Positions 36,782-46,149 are shown, counted from the first letter of the stretch. The stretch: DNA of 64,000 nucleotides from Martinezella rhizogenes (GCF_027460065.1 NZ_JAPYZZ010000001.1:500864-564863); one strand, 5' to 3'. Notes: generated from the sequence alone by a model not told the origin. Made by a program: numbers and translations.

Positions 36782-37768
36782 ATGACAGGAAATCTCTTTT
36801 CCCGCCTGACTGATCCGCAAACGATCATTGCCATTCTCGTGACGCTGGCGGTTTTCGCGACCCTCTACACGCTGATCATGCCTTTCCTGGAGCGCAAAGA
36901 CCTCGCCAAGCGCATGAAAGCCGTCTCGTCGGAACGGGAACTCATTCGCAGCCGCGAGCGCGAGCGTCTGGCGACAGCGACCAGAGAAGGCAAGACCTCC
37001 CTGCGCAACAACAACAATAAATCCGCCCGGCGCATCGTCGAAAAATTCAACCTACGGGAAGCGCTTGTCGACAAGAACACGATGAACAAGCTGCGCGCAG
37101 CCGGTTTCCGTTCACAGAATGCGCTTAATACATTTCTTGCCGCCCGGTTCGTCCTGCCGTTCATTTTCCTGGCGGTGGCATTTTTCTGGGTTTTCATTTT
37201 GGGAAACCTGGTCGATCAGGCTTTTGTCGTTCGGCTAATGGCCGTGCTTCTTTTCGGCTATATCGGTTTCTACGCCCCCAATATCTACGTCTCGAACCGC
37301 ATGACCAAGCGACAGGCCTCAATCAAGCGGGCATGGCCCGATGCACTTGACCTGATGCTGATCTGCATCGAATCCGGCGTATCGATGGAGGCAGCCATGC
37401 GTCGTGTGGCTGAAGAAATGGCGGAACAGTCGCCTGAGCTGGCGGAGGAAATGATTCTGACGACAGCGGAACTGTCCTTCCTTCAGGACAGGCGCATGGC
37501 GCTTGAGAATTTCGGTATGCGCACCCAGTTGGATGGCGTTAAAAGCGTGGTGCAGGCCCTTATCCAGGCGGAACGATACGGAACCCCGCTCGCTCAGGCG
37601 CTGCGCGTTCTTGCGCAGGAAGGTCGTGACGAGCGCATGAATGAGGCCGAGAAAAAGGCCTCTGCGCTGCCACCGAAACTGACCGTTCCGATGATCTTGT
37701 TTTTCCTGCCGGTTCTGATCGCCGTCATTCTTGGACCGGCCGGTCTTCGTGTCATGGATACTTTCTGA
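36782..37768 (+). CDS. tadC: Flp pilus inner-membrane platform protein TadC
   Basis: At 328 aa it has an N-terminal helix, a charged segment, two central helices (LPFIFLAVAFFWVFILG, LMAVLLFGYIGFYAPNIYV), a T2SSF domain (AWPDALDLMLICIESGVSMEAAMRRVAEEM) and a C-terminal helix (VPMILFFLPVLIAVILG). It lies 9 nt after tadB and ends the rightward pilus operon. Confidence 0.94.
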   Translation: MTGNLFSRLTDPQTIIAILVTLAVFATLYTLIMPFLERKDLAKRMKAVSSERELIRSRERERLATATREGKTSLRNNNNKSARRIVEKFNLREALVDKNTMNKLRAAGFRSQNALNTFLAARFVLPFIFLAVAFFWVFILGNLVDQAFVVRLMAVLLFGYIGFYAPNIYVSNRMTKRQASIKRAWPDALDLMLICIESGVSMEAAMRRVAEEMAEQSPELAEEMILTTAELSFLQDRRMALENFGMRTQLDGVKSVVQALIQAERYGTPLAQALRVLAQEGRDERMNEAEKKASALPPKLTVPMILFFLPVLIAVILGPAGLRVMDTF

Positions 37769-37850
37769 CAAAGAAAAGCGCCGGCAAATTGAGCGGAGCA
37801 GAAATCAAGATGCCTGCGGGATCGCACTGATCCGTGCATCCGAAAACGCA

Positions 37851-38675
37851 TTAACCAGCCGGCTTGCTGTCTTTCTTCGCCAGTTGCTGCCAGGAATTCT
37901 GCTGCGAAAGCATTGCACGCAGATAATTCAGGTTAGCCTGCGACTGCTGTGCAGAGAGCTCCTGAACCGCAATGCGTTCGGCTTCTGCAAAACGACCCTG
38001 CAGTCCAACCACGAGCGCAAGGTTCTGGCGGACGCGGCTATCGGCGCCCGGCTGGGAAATGGCCGATTGCAGATAGGTTTCGGCGGTGCGCGGGTCGCTC
38101 GACAGGACATAGGACATGCCGAGATTGGACAGGACGCTCGGATCGTTCGGCTTGAGGTCAAGCGCCTGACGATATCTGGAACGTGCCTCGTTAGACCGTC
38201 CAAGCTGGTCGAGCACCGCACCCTCGGCGGAGTAGAGCCGCCAGTCGGGACGATCAGGCGTCTGCGCCCGCTGGATCGTCGAAAGCGCCTGCTCCAGCTG
38301 GCCGGCAGCCGCCTGCGACTTGCCATAGGCTGCGAGCACTTCACGGTCGGCGGGATTGGCGATGGCGATCTGCTGCATGACGGCGAGAGCCTGCGTATTC
38401 TTGCCGGTCATCATCAGCACGCTTGCATAGTTCATGCCGACGGACTTGTCCTTGGGGTTGCGTTCATAGGCTTTTCCGGCGGTCTCTTCCGCCTGCCGAA
38501 GCTGCTCCATGTTCAAGTGGTCATAAGAACGCGTGGTGACGGGAATGGAGCCGGTGGACATGCGATCCGGCTTGTTGGTGCTTGCACATCCGGAAACGGC
38601 CAAAACCAGCGCTGCAAGACATACGCCCCGCAACAATCCTGTCCGGCCTGTCTCACCCAAAGAAAATGCAGTCAT
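37851..38675 (-). CDS. TadD-like TPR lipoprotein
   Basis: This 274-aa protein has a lipoprotein signal (LAALVLAVSGC) and several TPR repeats (about residues 80-230, SVGMNYASVLMMTGKNTQALAVMQQIA, PSVLSNLGMSYVLSSDPRTAETYLQSAI). TadD lipoproteins help assemble Tad/Flp secretin complexes. It points towards the end of tadC and is transcribed separately; a near-consensus CtrA box lies upstream. ATG 38675 follows GGGGG by 7 nt. Confidence 0.9.
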   Translation of the reverse strand: MTAFSLGETGRTGLLRGVCLAALVLAVSGCASTNKPDRMSTGSIPVTTRSYDHLNMEQLRQAEETAGKAYERNPKDKSVGMNYASVLMMTGKNTQALAVMQQIAIANPADREVLAAYGKSQAAAGQLEQALSTIQRAQTPDRPDWRLYSAEGAVLDQLGRSNEARSRYRQALDLKPNDPSVLSNLGMSYVLSSDPRTAETYLQSAISQPGADSRVRQNLALVVGLQGRFAEAERIAVQELSAQQSQANLNYLRAMLSQQNSWQQLAKKDSKPAG

Positions 38676-38768
38676 GGCAGCGCCCCCGCCCGAGAATGAT
38701 CGATCTTGCGCCCGACACACGACAGACTCACATGACGCAACTTTCGCTTAAGCAATAATCTGTTAACC

Positions 38769-38783
38769 CTAACAGAGCGTTAA
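38769..38783. promoter_or_regulatory. Near-consensus CtrA box upstream of the TadD-like gene
   Basis: On the minus strand the sequence reads TTAA-N7-TTAG (38783 to 38769), one mismatch from the CtrA motif, about 95 nt before the TPR lipoprotein start. A further TTAA at 38763-38766 is adjacent. Confidence 0.4.
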
Positions 38784-38817
38784 TCGCACCGATTCTCGAT
38801 ATTTACGGAAGCATACC

Positions 38818-40212
38818 ATGGCGCCCTATCAGTTCATCGAACGCCCCACCCCTTTCAGCTCAAAGGCCGGCAGCACATTGCCGGTTTTCGCCGTCACGCC
38901 AGCCCATATCGAACAGGGTGCCATAGACCCGGTCGCTCTGGACTGGGCGAAAAAGGCGGGGTTCAAGGCGGAAGCCGGCGCCGTCCTGCTCGTTCCTTCC
39001 TCCGATGGATCGCTGGGAGGTGTGCTTCTCGGTCTTGGTGGCAATCCTTCCGAAATTCCCTTCATCACCGGGAAACTCGCCCGTGAGCTGCCAGAGGGCG
39101 AATGGCACATCGAAACCGCGCCCCTGACGGCCAACCGCCTCGCTCTTGGATTCGGTCTCGGCAGCTACCGCTTCGACAAATACAAGACCACCAAGACCAG
39201 CGGGGCAAAGCTTCTCATCCCGCAGGACGCCGAAGACGGCGAGATCAAGCGCATCCTGGCAGGCGTCTTCCTTGCCCGTGACCTCATCAATGTTCCGGCC
39301 AACGACATGGGCCCGGACGAGCTCGAGATCGCCTTCCGAGCGCTTGCCGCCCACTACAAGGCGAAGGTGAATGTTACGACCGGCGATGATCTGCTCAAAG
39401 AAAACTTCCCGCTGATCCATGCCGTTGGCCGCGCCAGTGAAAGCGCACCGCGCCTTCTGGAGATGAACTGGGGCAAGAAGGGCAATCCGCGGCTGACACT
39501 GGTGGGCAAGGGTGTGTGCTTCGATACCGGCGGTCTCGACATCAAGCCTGCGGCCTCGATGGCGTTGATGAAGAAGGATATGGGTGGGGCCGCCAATGTT
39601 CTCGGCCTTGCGCTGATGATCATGGATGCGAAGCTGCCGGTCGATCTGCGCGTTCTCGTGCCGGCGGTCGAGAACTCCATTTCCGCCAATGCCTTCCGTC
39701 CCGGCGATATCTACAAGAGCCGCAAGGGGCTGACGGTTCAGATCGACAATACCGATGCGGAGGGGCGTCTCGTTCTGGCGGATGCGCTTGCTTATGCGGA
39801 CGAGGATGCGCCGGACCTGATGATCGACATGGCGACGCTGACGGGCGCGGCGCGTGTGGCGCTGGGTTCCGATCTGCCACCCTTCTACACCGACGACGAG
39901 GATCTGGCGCATGATATCGCGGAAGCCAGCATCGATACGGATGACCCGCTGTGGCGCATGCCGCTTTACATGGGCTACGACAAGGATATCCGCTCGCGCG
40001 CAGCCGATATCACCAATGCGCCTTCGGGCGGCATGGGTGGATCGATCACCGCTGCCCTGTTCCTGAAGCGCTTTGTCACCAATACGAAACGCTGGGCGCA
40101 TTTCGACATTTACGGTTGGTCGCTCAGCGAGCGTCACCATTCATCGATAGGCGGGGAAGCGCAGGGGATTCGCGCGCTGTTCCATTACATCGCCCATCAA
40201 TTCGCGAAATAA
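38818..40212 (+). CDS. Leucyl aminopeptidase family protein (M17)
   Basis: This 464-aa metallopeptidase shows the M17 hallmarks: the Lys/Asp metal region GKGVCFDTGGLDIKPAASMALMKKDMGGAA, the signature NTDAEGRLVLADAL, and MATLTGAARVALG. It releases N-terminal residues from peptides in the cytosol and uses two metal ions. The N-terminal domain is somewhat short compared with PepA. It is divergent from the TadD-like gene and convergent with pncB. Confidence 0.94.
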   Translation: MAPYQFIERPTPFSSKAGSTLPVFAVTPAHIEQGAIDPVALDWAKKAGFKAEAGAVLLVPSSDGSLGGVLLGLGGNPSEIPFITGKLARELPEGEWHIETAPLTANRLALGFGLGSYRFDKYKTTKTSGAKLLIPQDAEDGEIKRILAGVFLARDLINVPANDMGPDELEIAFRALAAHYKAKVNVTTGDDLLKENFPLIHAVGRASESAPRLLEMNWGKKGNPRLTLVGKGVCFDTGGLDIKPAASMALMKKDMGGAANVLGLALMIMDAKLPVDLRVLVPAVENSISANAFRPGDIYKSRKGLTVQIDNTDAEGRLVLADALAYADEDAPDLMIDMATLTGAARVALGSDLPPFYTDDEDLAHDIAEASIDTDDPLWRMPLYMGYDKDIRSRAADITNAPSGGMGGSITAALFLKRFVTNTKRWAHFDIYGWSLSERHHSSIGGEAQGIRALFHYIAHQFAK

Positions 40213-40239
40213 TTTGCTGAACCCTGATGGGGTTCGACG

Positions 40240-40263
40240 GGGCGCTTCCTTAACGGAGCGCCC
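40240..40263. terminator. Hairpin between convergent aminopeptidase and pncB genes
   Basis: The stem GGGCGCT/AGCGCCC (40240-40246, 40257-40263) with a 10-nt loop stands between two convergent stops. T-tracts are weak, so efficiency is uncertain. Confidence 0.45.
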
Positions 40264-40270
40264 GGTTCCG

Positions 40271-41575
40271 TTAAACCAGAACCTTCTGTTCCTTGTGGTC
40301 TTCCTCGCCGAAGAACTTCAGGTAACGCTCCACTTCAGCCGGATCGCCGGTGGCTTTTTGCGGATTGTCCGAGAGCTTCACCGCCGGGCGGCCGTTGGCG
40401 TCGCTGACCTTGCAGACGATGGAAATCGGCTTGAGGCTGGCAATGGTCTTCGGCGCGCAGCCGGCAAAATCATTGGTGAGGTTGGTGCCCCAGCCGAAGC
40501 TCATGCGGACACGGCCTTCAAAATGCCTGTAGGTATCGACGATGGCATCGACATCGAGACCATCGGAAAAGATCAGCATCTTCTTGCGCGGGTCGCGGCC
40601 CATCTTCTGCCACCACTCGATGATCTTTTCCCCACCTTCGATCGGCGGTGCGCTGTCCGGGCGGAAGCCGGTCCAGTCAGCCACCCATTCCGGCGCGTTG
40701 CGCAGAAACGCCGCCGTGCCGAAGGCGTCGGGCAGCACGATCAACAGATTACCACCATAAAGCCGGTTCCAGTCCTTCAGAACCTGATAGGGGGCGGCGG
40801 CCAGTTCCTCGTTCGTCTGCGCCAGCGCCGCAACTACCATCGGCAATTCATGCGCGTTGGTGCCGACGGCTTCGAGGTCGGAATCCATGGCGAGCAGGAC
40901 ATTGCTCGTGCCAGTAAAGGCAGGACCGATGCCTTCCTTCAGCGCCTCGACACACCAGCGCTGCCACAGAAAGCTATGGCGGCGGCGGGTACCGAAATCG
41001 GAGATGCGCAGGCCCGGCAGTTCCCGTAACCGCTCGACCTTTTCCCACATCTTGGCCTTGGCGCGGGCATAAAGCACATCCAGCGTGAAGTAACCGAGCG
41101 AACGCATGGCGCTGCGCGAGCGCAGCTCGTTGATGATAGCGAGCGCCGGGATTTCCCAGAGTGTCGTATCCATCCAGCGGCCATGGAAATTCAGCTCATA
41201 TTGCCCGTCGCGCTTGAAAAGCTCGTATTCCGGCAATTGATAGCTCGAAAGCCAGGAGAGAAACTCCGGTTCGAAAATCTGCGAGCGGCCGTAAAACGTG
41301 TTACCCGCAAGCCAGATGTTCTCTTTTTTGGAAAGACGCAGGGTGCGCGCATGATCGAGCTGCTCGCGCAGTTCCATCTCGTCGATCTCTTCCGCCAGCC
41401 GCACCGTCTTGGTGCGATTGATCAAGGAAAATGTCGCGTCGACTTCCGGATAGAGCTTCCAGATCATCTGCAACATCAACAGCTTGTAGAAATCCGTATC
41501 GATCAGGCTGCGGACGATCGGGTCTAGCTTCCAGGTATGATTGTGGACACGGGTGGCTATATCGGTCTTCGTCAT
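40271..41575 (-). CDS. pncB: Nicotinate phosphoribosyltransferase
   Basis: At 434 aa this is the proteobacterial PncB length. It joins nicotinate to PRPP in the NAD salvage (Preiss-Handler) path. Visible motifs are [20 protein letters not shown] at the N-terminus, the [14 protein letters not shown] phosphate-contact segment, [12 protein letters not shown], and [13 protein letters not shown] chose ATG 41575 ([15 protein letters not shown]). Confidence 0.97.
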   Translation of the reverse strand: MTKTDIATRVHNHTWKLDPIVRSLIDTDFYKLLMLQMIWKLYPEVDATFSLINRTKTVRLAEEIDEMELREQLDHARTLRLSKKENIWLAGNTFYGRSQIFEPEFLSWLSSYQLPEYELFKRDGQYELNFHGRWMDTTLWEIPALAIINELRSRSAMRSLGYFTLDVLYARAKAKMWEKVERLRELPGLRISDFGTRRRHSFLWQRWCVEALKEGIGPAFTGTSNVLLAMDSDLEAVGTNAHELPMVVAALAQTNEELAAAPYQVLKDWNRLYGGNLLIVLPDAFGTAAFLRNAPEWVADWTGFRPDSAPPIEGGEKIIEWWQKMGRDPRKKMLIFSDGLDVDAIVDTYRHFEGRVRMSFGWGTNLTNDFAGCAPKTIASLKPISIVCKVSDANGRPAVKLSDNPQKATGDPAEVERYLKFFGEEDHKEQKVLV

Positions 41576-41789
41576 ACTTGCATTCCCCAATATCGGCCAA
41601 AGATCGAAAAAATAGCCGATGTCACTCCGCACCCCGGCAGGTATCAACCTGTCACGCGGAAGATTTATCTGAAAAAGCGACAACAAGTCCAGTGCGTCGG
41701 CGGCGGCAAATGCCTATCACACCCGCTCGCGCGTCGATTTCCCGAAAAGCGTCTTGTCGTTTTTGACCTGGTGCTTGGGCCACACCGCT

Positions 41790-42149
41790 TCAGAAGGTCG
41801 GGTCCACGGGATTGATGCCGGGATACCAGTCCTTGGAGATGGGATTTTTACCACCGAAACTGGAAATGCCGTTCTCATCGGTGCAGCGATACCCCTGAAC
41901 AGGAAGCCCGCGGCTACCGAAAACATCCCGGTAGGGGCCTCGGGAGTATCCGGTCACGCCGAGTTCGCTGTGACAGTTATAACGAACCTTTGGCTGCAGC
42001 GTTCGCGGGTCCTTGACGCCGGGCAGGTTTGCATAGGCATCCGGCGCGGGAGCAAAACCATTCTGAAAAACGGTCTGCGCCTCGGCAGACGCGCTCAGCA
42101 AAGTCGCGGTGAGGATCGCTGCCAGTCGTGTTGCCGTTCTCGTCTTCAT
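41790..42149 (-). CDS. Small secreted protein of unknown function
   Basis: I do not recognise a family for this 119-aa protein. It has a clear signal peptide (TRLAAILTATLLSASAEA, cut before QTVFQ) and a mature part with two Cys (RYNCHSELG and GYRCTDENG) that could form a disulphide, with many Gly, Pro, Tyr and Asn. It would be periplasmic. It lies 94 nt downstream of the NlpC/P60 gene on the same strand and may be in its operon. Confidence 0.7.
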   Translation of the reverse strand: MKTRTATRLAAILTATLLSASAEAQTVFQNGFAPAPDAYANLPGVKDPRTLQPKVRYNCHSELGVTGYSRGPYRDVFGSRGLPVQGYRCTDENGISSFGGKNPISKDWYPGINPVDPTF

Positions 42150-42243
42150 CGTTGCCAGTCCCGTACCATCATCCACCCGATGTAGGCGTCGTCGGCTCTC
42201 CCACAAAGGGCCAGGCAGGCACAATTTCGTGAAAGCCGCTGAC

Positions 42244-43098
42244 TTAGCCTTCCAGGCGGCGGAAAGCCGTCGGCTTTTCATAAAGCCAGCCGATGCGCTC
42301 GATGGCCGCATCGAGATTTTCGCGTGCGACATTCATCGTATGGCCATTGGCATGCAGCAAGGTTTCCTCGTTTTCCATGAGGCCGACATGGCCCTTCCAG
42401 AAGACCAGATCGCCGCGGCGCAATTCATCACGCTCGATTTCTACGCCCAGCGACTTTACCTGCATATCCGTGTCGCGCAGAACCCGGCGGCCGGTCATCG
42501 CCATGGAAAGCTGCACGAGGCCGGAACAATCGATACCAAAGCCGGAGCGCCCGCCCCAGAGATAGGGTGTTTCGATAAAACGCAGAGCCACCGCCACATA
42601 GTCTTCTTCAAGCGCCGCATCCACGACCCGGCAATGGGCGGCAATGATGCCCTCGCCTTTTTCGGTCATCAGGTAGCGGGTGCCGCGCGTTTCCGCCTCA
42701 CCGACGATGCGGATCAGGCTGCCCATGGACAGCGCCGCGACCGGCGGTTTGCGCAATTCGGCCGAAGGATAGAGGAATGTGCGCGGCACGACGATCTGAT
42801 GCGTGGCGGCGGCGGCAACATCGCCAATAGCCGTTTCCGGCACATAACCGGTATAACCATCCACATCCGCCTGCACCCAGGCCCAGCCATTCGACCTGTC
42901 GAAAACGCGTACCGTTTCACCACAGAGCAGCTCCGTGTCTATACCGCTAGCAAGGTCAGGCGTTGGCCGCAGACCGATGACCGGTGCGGTGACCTGTGCG
43001 GGCGCCCCGCTGACGAAACGTTCGGCCTCTACCACACCCTGCAGTTTCGCATCGGCGAGATCGGGGCGGAAGGCATTCAGGCGGCGGTCGAGCATCAT
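42244..43098 (-). CDS. NlpC/P60 peptidase with SH3-like domains
   Basis: This 284-aa protein has two SH3-like segments in the first ~150 residues (TELLCGETVRVFDRSNGWAWVQADVDGYTGYV; PPVAALSMGSLIRIVGE) and a C-terminal NlpC/P60 cysteine peptidase (YLWGGRSGFGIDCSGLVQL with catalytic Cys, GDLVFWKGHVGLM with catalytic His). Such enzymes cut D-Glu-diaminopimelate bonds in peptidoglycan peptides. No signal peptide is visible, which suggests a cytosolic recycling role. A MarR gene lies 17 nt upstream. Confidence 0.92.
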   Translation of the reverse strand: MMLDRRLNAFRPDLADAKLQGVVEAERFVSGAPAQVTAPVIGLRPTPDLASGIDTELLCGETVRVFDRSNGWAWVQADVDGYTGYVPETAIGDVAAAATHQIVVPRTFLYPSAELRKPPVAALSMGSLIRIVGEAETRGTRYLMTEKGEGIIAAHCRVVDAALEEDYVAVALRFIETPYLWGGRSGFGIDCSGLVQLSMAMTGRRVLRDTDMQVKSLGVEIERDELRRGDLVFWKGHVGLMENEETLLHANGHTMNVARENLDAAIERIGWLYEKPTAFRRLEG

Positions 43099-43115
43099 GG
43101 TTTCACATCCAGGGG

Positions 43116-43526
43116 TTAGATCTTGCGTGCCTGATCAATAATCAGATCGCCGAATTTTTCCAGATAAAGCGCGCCGGCCACGGTGCGTTTTATCACGACA
43201 TTGCGCCTGTCCCGCTCATCCCGAACCCGGTCGACCAGTCCCAACGCCCCGAGACTGTCGAGTGCGCGGGTGATGACCGGTTTGGTGACCCCCAGCATCG
43301 CGGCGAGACCCCGAACGGTATGCGGCGGTGGCACGAGATAAATCTGCAGCAGGATGGCCGTCTGGCGCAAGGTCAAATCCGGCTGATCGTCAATGACCTG
43401 CGCCGTGGATACACGGTGCCAGAGCCCCAAAGCCTCCGTGGGTGACAATTGTGCAGGCAAGCAGGCGACCCTTCCCGTCGTTGTTCCACTGTTTTCATTC
43501 AACACAATGGAAAACTCAAGAACCAT
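43116..43526 (-). CDS. MarR-family regulator
   Basis: This protein of about 136 aa has a winged helix-turn-helix (LTLRQTAILLQIYLVPPPHTVRGLAAMLGVTKPVITRALDSLGALGLVDRVRDERDRRNVVIKRT). The DERDRRN wing is typical of MarR. It precedes the NlpC/P60 gene by 17 nt, so it probably regulates that operon. Neither ATG 43526 nor the internal GTG near 43507 has a strong ribosome site, so the start is uncertain. Confidence 0.8.
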   Translation of the reverse strand: MVLEFSIVLNENSGTTTGRVACLPAQLSPTEALGLWHRVSTAQVIDDQPDLTLRQTAILLQIYLVPPPHTVRGLAAMLGVTKPVITRALDSLGALGLVDRVRDERDRRNVVIKRTVAGALYLEKFGDLIIDQARKI

Positions 43527-43824
43527 CAGCACAAACAAAACCGCCGCGCGGCGAATATCCCGGAAGATCGCGCGGCGCGGCGGCGTTATAGACCCGTTTC
43601 CCGGGTTTTTACGTCCCCTCTGGACTTGCCAGATGAGATGCAGGAAGCGTGCCAGTTTTATTGCGACGCACAAAATAAAATGAAAACAGCACCTTGGAAC
43701 GAATATCCCCCTTTATGGCCAAATTTTCCTCAAGGAGAAAACAGCAACAAAAACAGGCAGCAGGAGCTATGATGCTTAAAAACTGCCTTCCGCCACAACA
43801 GCGGAAGGCGAGGATGAACACGGA
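43527..43824. other. Intergenic region between MarR and TerC genes
   Basis: This 298-bp stretch holds no convincing gene. It contains a GC-rich inverted repeat (43541-43549 with 43575-43583) just upstream of the MarR start and the TerC terminator at its right end. Confidence 0.55.
43777..43809 (-). terminator. Terminator of the TerC-family gene
   Basis: The 9-bp stem GCCTTCCGC/GCGGAAGGC (43785-43793, 43801-43809) is followed on the minus strand by AGTTTTTA. Confidence 0.85.
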
Positions 43825-44931
43825 TCAGATTTCCGCACCGCGCGCCGCATCTGCGGCACCGGCACTTTGCTGCCGGTTATGCCGGATCGACGACCAGAGC
43901 GAAATGCCGATCAGGGTCGCGCCACCAAGACCTGTAATGACCTCCGGTATATGGAACATGGTCTGCACATACATGATGACCGACAGGATCAGGATCGCAT
44001 AGAAGGCGCCGTGTTCCAGATAGCGGTATTCGGCCAGCGTTCCCTTCTCCACCAGCATGATGGTCATCGAGCGCACATACATGGCGCCGATGCCGAGGCC
44101 GATGGCGATGATGAAGAGGTTCTGCGTCAGTGCGAAAGCACCGATCACGCCATCGAAAGAGAAGCTGGCATCCAGCACTTCAAGGTAAAGAAACGCACCG
44201 AAGCCGCCTTTGGCTGCACCTTCCAGCATTTCCTGGCTGCGGTCGAGAATGCCGCCGACAACTTCCACCAGAAGGAAGGTCAAAAGACCCCAGATCGCCG
44301 AATGGAAGAAGGTATTGGCCGCGACCGGACCGAGTTCAGGATTATCGCTGGCACCGATGATGCGGGAGAAGATCAGCATGACGACCAGCACGAAGGCGAT
44401 CTCGATGCCCTTGACGGAGGAATAGGTCGCCGCCTTTTCCTCGATCCAGCGCACCCAGTGCACGTCCTTTTCATGGTCGAAGAAGAAGTTGAGGCCGACC
44501 ATCATCAGGAAGGTGCCGCCGAAAGCCGCGATCGGCAGATGGGCGTCACGCATGATTTCCGCATAACGCTCCGGCTGTGTCGCCGCCATGACCAGCGCCG
44601 TCCAAGGCCCGACATTGGCGGCAACGACGACGATGAGCAGCGGGAAGACGATACGCATGCCGAAAACGGCGATGAGAATACCCCAGGTCAGGAAGCGATG
44701 CTGCCAGACCGGTGTCATGTCCTTGAGCTTGTTGGCATTAACGATGGCATTGTCGAAGGACAGCGAGATTTCAAGCACGGCAAGCACCGCGCAGATGAAG
44801 AAGATCGTCGCTGTGCCGCCAATCGTACCGGTCATTTCCCAGCCGAGGTAACCGCCGAGGATCAGACCGACGACGGTGACGATAAATGCCCACTTGAAGT
44901 AGGAAAGCGTGGTTTTCTGAGCGGCGCTCAT
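43825..44931 (-). CDS. TerC-family membrane protein (DUF475 type)
   Basis: This 368-aa protein has nine or so hydrophobic helices and the acidic membrane motifs of TerC/Alx proteins (AVLEISLSFDNAIVNANKLK and LEVLDASFSFDGVIGAFALTQN). The family exports Mn2+ or supports metal homeostasis and tellurite resistance. GGAGG lies 9 nt before ATG 44931, and the start overlaps the stop of a short upstream ORF. The leader is long and structured, which suggests post-transcriptional control. Confidence 0.9.
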   Translation of the reverse strand: MSAAQKTTLSYFKWAFIVTVVGLILGGYLGWEMTGTIGGTATIFFICAVLAVLEISLSFDNAIVNANKLKDMTPVWQHRFLTWGILIAVFGMRIVFPLLIVVVAANVGPWTALVMAATQPERYAEIMRDAHLPIAAFGGTFLMMVGLNFFFDHEKDVHWVRWIEEKAATYSSVKGIEIAFVLVVMLIFSRIIGASDNPELGPVAANTFFHSAIWGLLTFLLVEVVGGILDRSQEMLEGAAKGGFGAFLYLEVLDASFSFDGVIGAFALTQNLFIIAIGLGIGAMYVRSMTIMLVEKGTLAEYRYLEHGAFYAILILSVIMYVQTMFHIPEVITGLGGATLIGISLWSSIRHNRQQSAGAADAARGAEI

Positions 44932-45029
44932 GTCCGGTCGCCTCCGATAACGAGGACGTTCACGGACCGACGCGGGGCGTCAGGCCGCACGCAGAAAGCA
45001 CGCGCGCGAAGCACATTCAGGTATTTCAT
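44928..45029 (-). CDS. Possible 33-codon leader ORF overlapping the terC start
   Basis: From ATG 45029 the frame reads MKYLNVLRARAFCVRPDAPR and continues to a TGA that overlaps the TerC gene's ATG (ATGA). The Shine-Dalgarno of the TerC gene lies inside it. A weak GGCGGA lies about 10 nt upstream of its own ATG. It could be a regulatory leader peptide that couples translation; it may equally be chance. Confidence 0.35.
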   Translation of the reverse strand: MKYLNVLRARAFCVRPDAPRRSVNVLVIGGDRT

Positions 45030-45060
45030 AGTTTTTAATCCGCCGGCCAATTTTGCAGGC

Positions 45061-45113
45061 GGTACCGACATCACGAGAGCGCCGTAAAACTCTCGCCAGA
45101 GGGGCCCGGCACC
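45061..45113 (-). promoter_or_regulatory. Two-tier stem-loop in the TerC leader
   Basis: Outer stem 45061-45067 pairs with 45107-45113 (one G-U) and inner stem 45074-45079 pairs with 45090-45095, with internal loops between. It lies 32 nt upstream of the short ORF. It could be a cis-regulatory RNA. Confidence 0.45.
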
Positions 45114-45222
45114 TTTGTTTCCTCTGCCCTTGCGAGACAAATCATCGCAGGACCCCTTCTTACTTCCTGAAGATCACGCCTTCGTCAAGTCCCGTGATTG
45201 TGACCAGGACGAACAATAAAGA

Positions 45223-46149
45223 TCAAACCTGCTCCGCAGCCAGTCTGTCGGCGGTTTCGCGGCGTCGCTTGAGTGTATTTTCGCGGAAGAAAATATAAAG
45301 TCCGGAAATAACAATCAGGCCTGCGCCGACAACGATACTGGTCTGCGGCACGTCGTTGAAGAACAGCCAACCGAAGATCACCGCCCAGAGTAGCAACGTA
45401 TATTGCAGCGGCGCGACGGTGGCGGCGTCGGCAAGCTTCAAGGCACGGTTGACCAGCACATGCGCCGCCATGGCGACCACGCCGAGCAGGCTGAGAAATG
45501 CCAGATCGAAGCTGGACTGGACCGGTAGCCAGCCGGAGGGAGTCATGAACACAGCGACGATGCCCGCAAGCCCTGCGCCGATGATCTGCCAGAAGGCAAG
45601 CACGGTATCCGGCGTGTTGCGCAGCTGGCGGCCGGACAACATCATGAAGGCGAAGGCGGCACTACCGAGAATGGAAAAGAGCGCCGCGGAGGTGAGGCTT
45701 GCCGAGCTGGGCTTGAGCGCGATGAGAACGCCGACGAAACCAATGGCGATGGCTGTCCAGCGGCGCCAGCCGACTTTCTCCCCGAGCAGAAACGGCGCCA
45801 AAGCGGCCACATAAATGGGGGCCGCCAGCCAGTAGGTCATGACATCCGCCAGCGGCAGGCTTGCGACTGCGAAGTAGAAACAGAAAAGTTCGGCCGTGGA
45901 GAAGAATACACGCGCCACCTGAAGGCCGGGTCGCTCGACATTCACGAGGCCGGAAAGGCCAGCCCTCCAGACGATCGGAACGAGAATGACAAGCGCCGCC
46001 GCACTTCTGATCAGGATGACCTGACCTTGGCTATAGGTCGATACCAGCCATTTGCCCATGGCGTCGTTCAATGCAAAAAGCAGCATTCCAAGCAGCATGA
46101 CGGCCACGCCGAGGCCGGTCGGCGAAAGCTTTCTTATCATAGTCGACAT
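45223..46149 (-). CDS. EamA/DMT-family transporter
   Basis: This 308-aa protein has ten predicted helices in two EamA repeats (GVAVMLLGMLLFALNDAMGKWLVSTY; PLQYTLLLWAVIFGWLFFNDVP). Members of this subgroup move riboflavin, S-adenosylmethionine or other metabolites; the substrate is not evident. ATG 46149 was chosen because the first helix starts soon after it. Confidence 0.9.
   Translation of the reverse strand: MSTMIRKLSPTGLGVAVMLLGMLLFALNDAMGKWLVSTYSQGQVILIRSAAALVILVPIVWRAGLSGLVNVERPGLQVARVFFSTAELFCFYFAVASLPLADVMTYWLAAPIYVAALAPFLLGEKVGWRRWTAIAIGFVGVLIALKPSSASLTSAALFSILGSAAFAFMMLSGRQLRNTPDTVLAFWQIIGAGLAGIVAVFMTPSGWLPVQSSFDLAFLSLLGVVAMAAHVLVNRALKLADAATVAPLQYTLLLWAVIFGWLFFNDVPQTSIVVGAGLIVISGLYIFFRENTLKRRRETADRLAAEQV

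Noticed and set aside
44932-45222. Standard yybP-ykoY (Mn2+) riboswitch before the TerC gene
   Set aside because: The context fits, but I cannot find the conserved loop sequences. The leader is reported only as structured.
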